Shown piece after piece: positions 61,652-64,000 of a stretch of 64,000 nucleotides of DNA (position 1 is the first letter of the stretch; each line of letters begins with the position of its first letter). This stretch comes from Neomoorella carbonis (GTDB taxonomy: Bacteria > Bacillota > DSM-521 > Neomoorellales > Neomoorellaceae). The DNA lies in assembly GCF_045278715.1 (NCBI RefSeq), contig NZ_CP136420.1:434001-498000 (forward strand), read 5' to 3'. The notes beneath the pieces were generated by a model. That model was not told the DNA's origin. It saw only the letters and a program-made list of their open reading frames with translations, and made no database searches. The position numbers and the translations under genes are program-made.

Positions 61652-63826
61652 CTAAAATACCAGCTCCTCCGGGTCGCGGGCTGTCATCACCAGGCCACGA
61701 ATTTCGTCGTAACCCCCCAGCCATTCATACAGGCCGGGAGATATTTCGTGGATCAACCCTTCTCTTTGGAGAGAAGTAATCTTATAAGTGTTGATGTTTA
61801 CCAGGTAAGGCTGTAACTGTCGCATGATTTGACGGCTTACACCCCGGTGGCGGAGGGCGCTGATTAGTTCTTCCACCTTCCGGTCGTCAGCACTTTCATG
61901 ATAGTTGACAATTACCGGAACCACCCTTTGCTCGATCATCTGGAATTTTTGCGCCACTTCGGGATAATTCAGGTTGCGGCGGCTGGCCTGGATCCCTTTG
62001 GCGTCCAGGGTGCAGGACTGGTAGAGACGCTGGAAATAGATCCGGTACAGGCCGGGGTCGTGCAGGTCAACCCCTGTCGCACTGGCAAGCAGCGTAGCGG
62101 CGATTTCGGTCCCGGTCTTATAGCTGCCCGGGGGCAAACGGCCCTCTTCAGGATTGAAAATTATCACCCGACCTACCTGAAGCTTTCCTTCCCGGTTGCA
62201 CCGCCCGGCGGCCTGGACAATCCTGTCCAGGGGACCCACAGCCCGCAGGACGAGGGGGAAATCCAGATCAACCCCCGCTTCGACTACCTGGGTGGCGACC
62301 AGACGGCAAGGCCGGCCGTTTTTCAGGCGTCGGCGCACCTCTTGCAGGACTTTGCGTCGGTGAGCCCCGCAAAGGAGGGTGGAGAGATGTAAAGCTTCAG
62401 AGTCGCCCAGGGCCTCCAGGAGAGCCAGGGCGTCCTGCTTGGTGTTAACGACAGCCAAGGCCTGGGGGGACTGGCGCATTGCTTCGGCCACCTGTTCCCA
62501 GTTCCATTTTTCATTGGCGGCGGGAATCTGGTAACCAACCCTTTTTAACAATGAAAAATATTTTTGCGGATCAGGAATTATTTCCCTTACGCCCTGCAGT
62601 CCCCGGAAAAAGGGGCTGGTCTCCAGGGCCGGCTGGGTGGCCGAGCACAGGATGACTGTTACTTCATAAAAGTGGACCAGCTGCTGCAGGACATCAAGGA
62701 TGGGTTCTAAAAGATGTACCGGCAGGGTCTGGACCTCATCCAGGATGATGACGCTGTTGGCGAGGTTGTGGAGTTTGCGGCAACTGCTGCTGCGGTCGGC
62801 GAATAAACTCTCAAATAGCTGTACCGTGGTTGTAACGATGAGGTTGGCATCCCAGTTCTCGCTGGCCAGGTGGGCCCACAGTTCCTCGGGGGTAGGGTTT
62901 TCGGGATCTAGCGGCGGGGCAACGGCGCTGTGATGCTCCAGGACATTGGCGTTACCAAAGATATCGCGGTAAACGTCGGCCGTCTGCTCGATAATGCTGG
63001 TGTAGGGTATGGCGACAATGATTCTCTCCTTCTGATAACGCAGGGCGTGGAGCAGGGCGAAGGCCATCCCGGAACGGGTCTTGCCGCCGCCGGTGGGTAC
63101 GGTCAAAGAAAAGAAACCTGGCGTTAGTTCGGCAGCCCGGCAACAGTGCTCGTAGATTTCCCGGCGGATCTGGTTGACATGGCCGCCGCTTTTATCCATT
63201 AGCCTTTGCTGGTTCGCTGCTAATAAAGACCATAAATTAGCAATGGAGGCTCCCTTTTGTCGCAATTTTGTCAGGGAAGGATCAAAATGCCTTTCGGTGT
63301 CAAGGAAATCGGCATCGACCAGGGAACTGAAGAGAAGGCGCAGGAATAGTTCGACCCGGCTAACTACATCCGCACCTGCTCCTCCCTGCAAAAAGGGCGG
63401 CAATTCCATATCCAGGGGTTGTTTCGGTTCTAAAGAGGGGATAACCCGGCGGGCGTTTTGCAGGGCGGTGTTATAACGTTCCAGCTGTACCTTATCATTT
63501 AAGCGAGTCTTTAATTCTGCCCGGGCGGGCAGGCCGCCGTGATGGCCGGCGATAACAAAGGCCAGGGGTTCAAAATATTTTGAGGCCAACATGGCACCGG
63601 CGCTGGAATGGTTGGGGCCGCGGCGGCCGCCTTCGCCTTGCAGGTAAGCCTGGAACTCCGGATGGAATTTTCCCAAGTCGTGCCAAAGACCGGCATAGTA
63701 ACCCAGATGCGGCGCTCCCAGCCTGGCAGCAAAATCCCGTGCCAGGTTGGCGACGGCCAGGAGATGCTCATATAATAATTGCCTTTGCCCTTCTGCATTT
63801 GCGCTGTGGGCTAGAAACTCAACCAT
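61652..63826 (-). CDS. cas3: CRISPR nuclease-helicase Cas3
   Basis: A 724-residue Cas3 that shreds target DNA recruited by Cascade. The N-terminal HD nuclease shows LLYEHLLAVANLA and WHDLGKFHPEF (His49-Asp50). The helicase shows Walker A VPTGGGKTRSGMAFALLHALR, ILDEVQTLP, CSATQPALE and VVEAGVDLDFP, ending with the AAGRCNREG arginine motif. AAAGGA lies before the ATG. It is the first gene of the minus-strand cas operon. Confidence 0.96.
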   Translation of the reverse strand: MVEFLAHSANAEGQRQLLYEHLLAVANLARDFAARLGAPHLGYYAGLWHDLGKFHPEFQAYLQGEGGRRGPNHSSAGAMLASKYFEPLAFVIAGHHGGLPARAELKTRLNDKVQLERYNTALQNARRVIPSLEPKQPLDMELPPFLQGGAGADVVSRVELFLRLLFSSLVDADFLDTERHFDPSLTKLRQKGASIANLWSLLAANQQRLMDKSGGHVNQIRREIYEHCCRAAELTPGFFSLTVPTGGGKTRSGMAFALLHALRYQKERIIVAIPYTSIIEQTADVYRDIFGNANVLEHHSAVAPPLDPENPTPEELWAHLASENWDANLIVTTTVQLFESLFADRSSSCRKLHNLANSVIILDEVQTLPVHLLEPILDVLQQLVHFYEVTVILCSATQPALETSPFFRGLQGVREIIPDPQKYFSLLKRVGYQIPAANEKWNWEQVAEAMRQSPQALAVVNTKQDALALLEALGDSEALHLSTLLCGAHRRKVLQEVRRRLKNGRPCRLVATQVVEAGVDLDFPLVLRAVGPLDRIVQAAGRCNREGKLQVGRVIIFNPEEGRLPPGSYKTGTEIAATLLASATGVDLHDPGLYRIYFQRLYQSCTLDAKGIQASRRNLNYPEVAQKFQMIEQRVVPVIVNYHESADDRKVEELISALRHRGVSRQIMRQLQPYLVNINTYKITSLQREGLIHEISPGLYEWLGGYDEIRGLVMTARDPEELVF

Positions 63827-63993
63827 TCCTTTCTATCATCCTTTTTTGTCAAAATATAACTTAAAAGGATGTTCGACAGGTATTTACCAAAACCTGCATC
63901 GTGACAGGATAAATTATAATTTCTTGTACCGACATAAATTGTCGGGTACATATGTTTGACATAATTTTTTTACCTGGAGGAGTAAAGCCAGAT
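63827..63993. promoter_or_regulatory. divergent promoter region between cas3 and the next gene, with dyad
   Basis: This 167-base AT-rich gap should contain the cas operon promoter (minus) and the promoter of a plus-strand gene. It carries an operator-like dyad GTACCGACA (63926-63934) / TGTCGGGTAC (63940-63949) around TAAAT. TATAAT occurs at 63915-63920. The protein that binds is unknown. Confidence 0.55.
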
Positions 63994-64000
63994 ATGGCGA
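63994..64000 (+). CDS. start of a gene running out of the window
   Basis: ATGGCGA at the window end is preceded by GGAGGAG at 63977-63983 with suitable spacing, so a plus-strand gene probably begins here. Nothing can be said about its product. Confidence 0.45.

Overview
The window looks like a chromosome segment of an anaerobic, GC-rich Firmicute, probably a Moorella-like thermophilic acetogen. That is an inference from gene content: a tungsten-type aldehyde ferredoxin oxidoreductase with its ferredoxin partner, two iron-sulfur 'old yellow' flavoenzymes, an ETF/FixCX electron-transfer set, AddAB, and no obvious aerobic respiratory genes. Base composition is patchy. The ETF cluster (1-4660) and the nitrilase pair (22.1-24.4 kb) are visibly AT-rich, while 25-50 kb is very GC-rich, which suggests transferred segments.

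Layout. 1-4657: an FMN/FAD/4Fe-4S oxidoreductase of the trimethylamine-dehydrogenase type (5' end outside the window), followed by etfA, fixC-like, fixX-like and etfB genes, apparently one electron-transfer operon. 4673-7821: a sugar or polyol operon (Gfo/Idh/MocA dehydrogenase, TIM-barrel isomerase, ROK kinase). 7820-10735: debris, with a decayed IS66 copy, an alpha/beta hydrolase bracketed by ~77-bp inverted repeats, and a duplicated promoter-like segment. 10945-13707: ferredoxin, aldehyde ferredoxin oxidoreductase and MoaD-like carrier. 13858-15749: an IS1634-type element with a 6-bp target duplication. 15991-18899: an IclR regulator and a second OYE-type reductase. 18927-21395: an intact IS66-family element with a perfect 8-bp target duplication. 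21404-24385: a hairpin-rich leader and two nitrilase-superfamily enzymes.

25248-37430 is a DNA-end-processing block: an SbcD-like nuclease, an SbcC/YhaN-like ATPase with a membrane hairpin in its coiled coil, AddB and AddA. 37.5-41.7 kb is a gene graveyard: half an NCS2 permease, a Tat-exported D-aminoacylase that appears internally shortened, a cas6 relic, an intact YkvA-family gene, a GntP permease reduced in frame to its two ends, and a start-less MoaD-like gene.

41.8-64 kb is a defense island: a complete Wadjet plasmid-defense operon (jetABCD), a WYL-domain regulator, a CRISPR array of 76 intact 37-bp repeats, and a complete type I-C cas operon on the minus strand (cas3-cas5c-cas8c-cas7-cas4-cas1-cas2) reading toward the array. 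The array is transcribed on the minus strand from a 170-bp leader next to cas2. The most unusual feature is a solitary degenerate CRISPR repeat inside the cas operon, between cas7 and the ribosome binding site of cas4, in the same sense as the operon mRNA. If the crRNA-processing nuclease Cas5c recognises it, the operon transcript would be cut between the interference genes and the adaptation genes.
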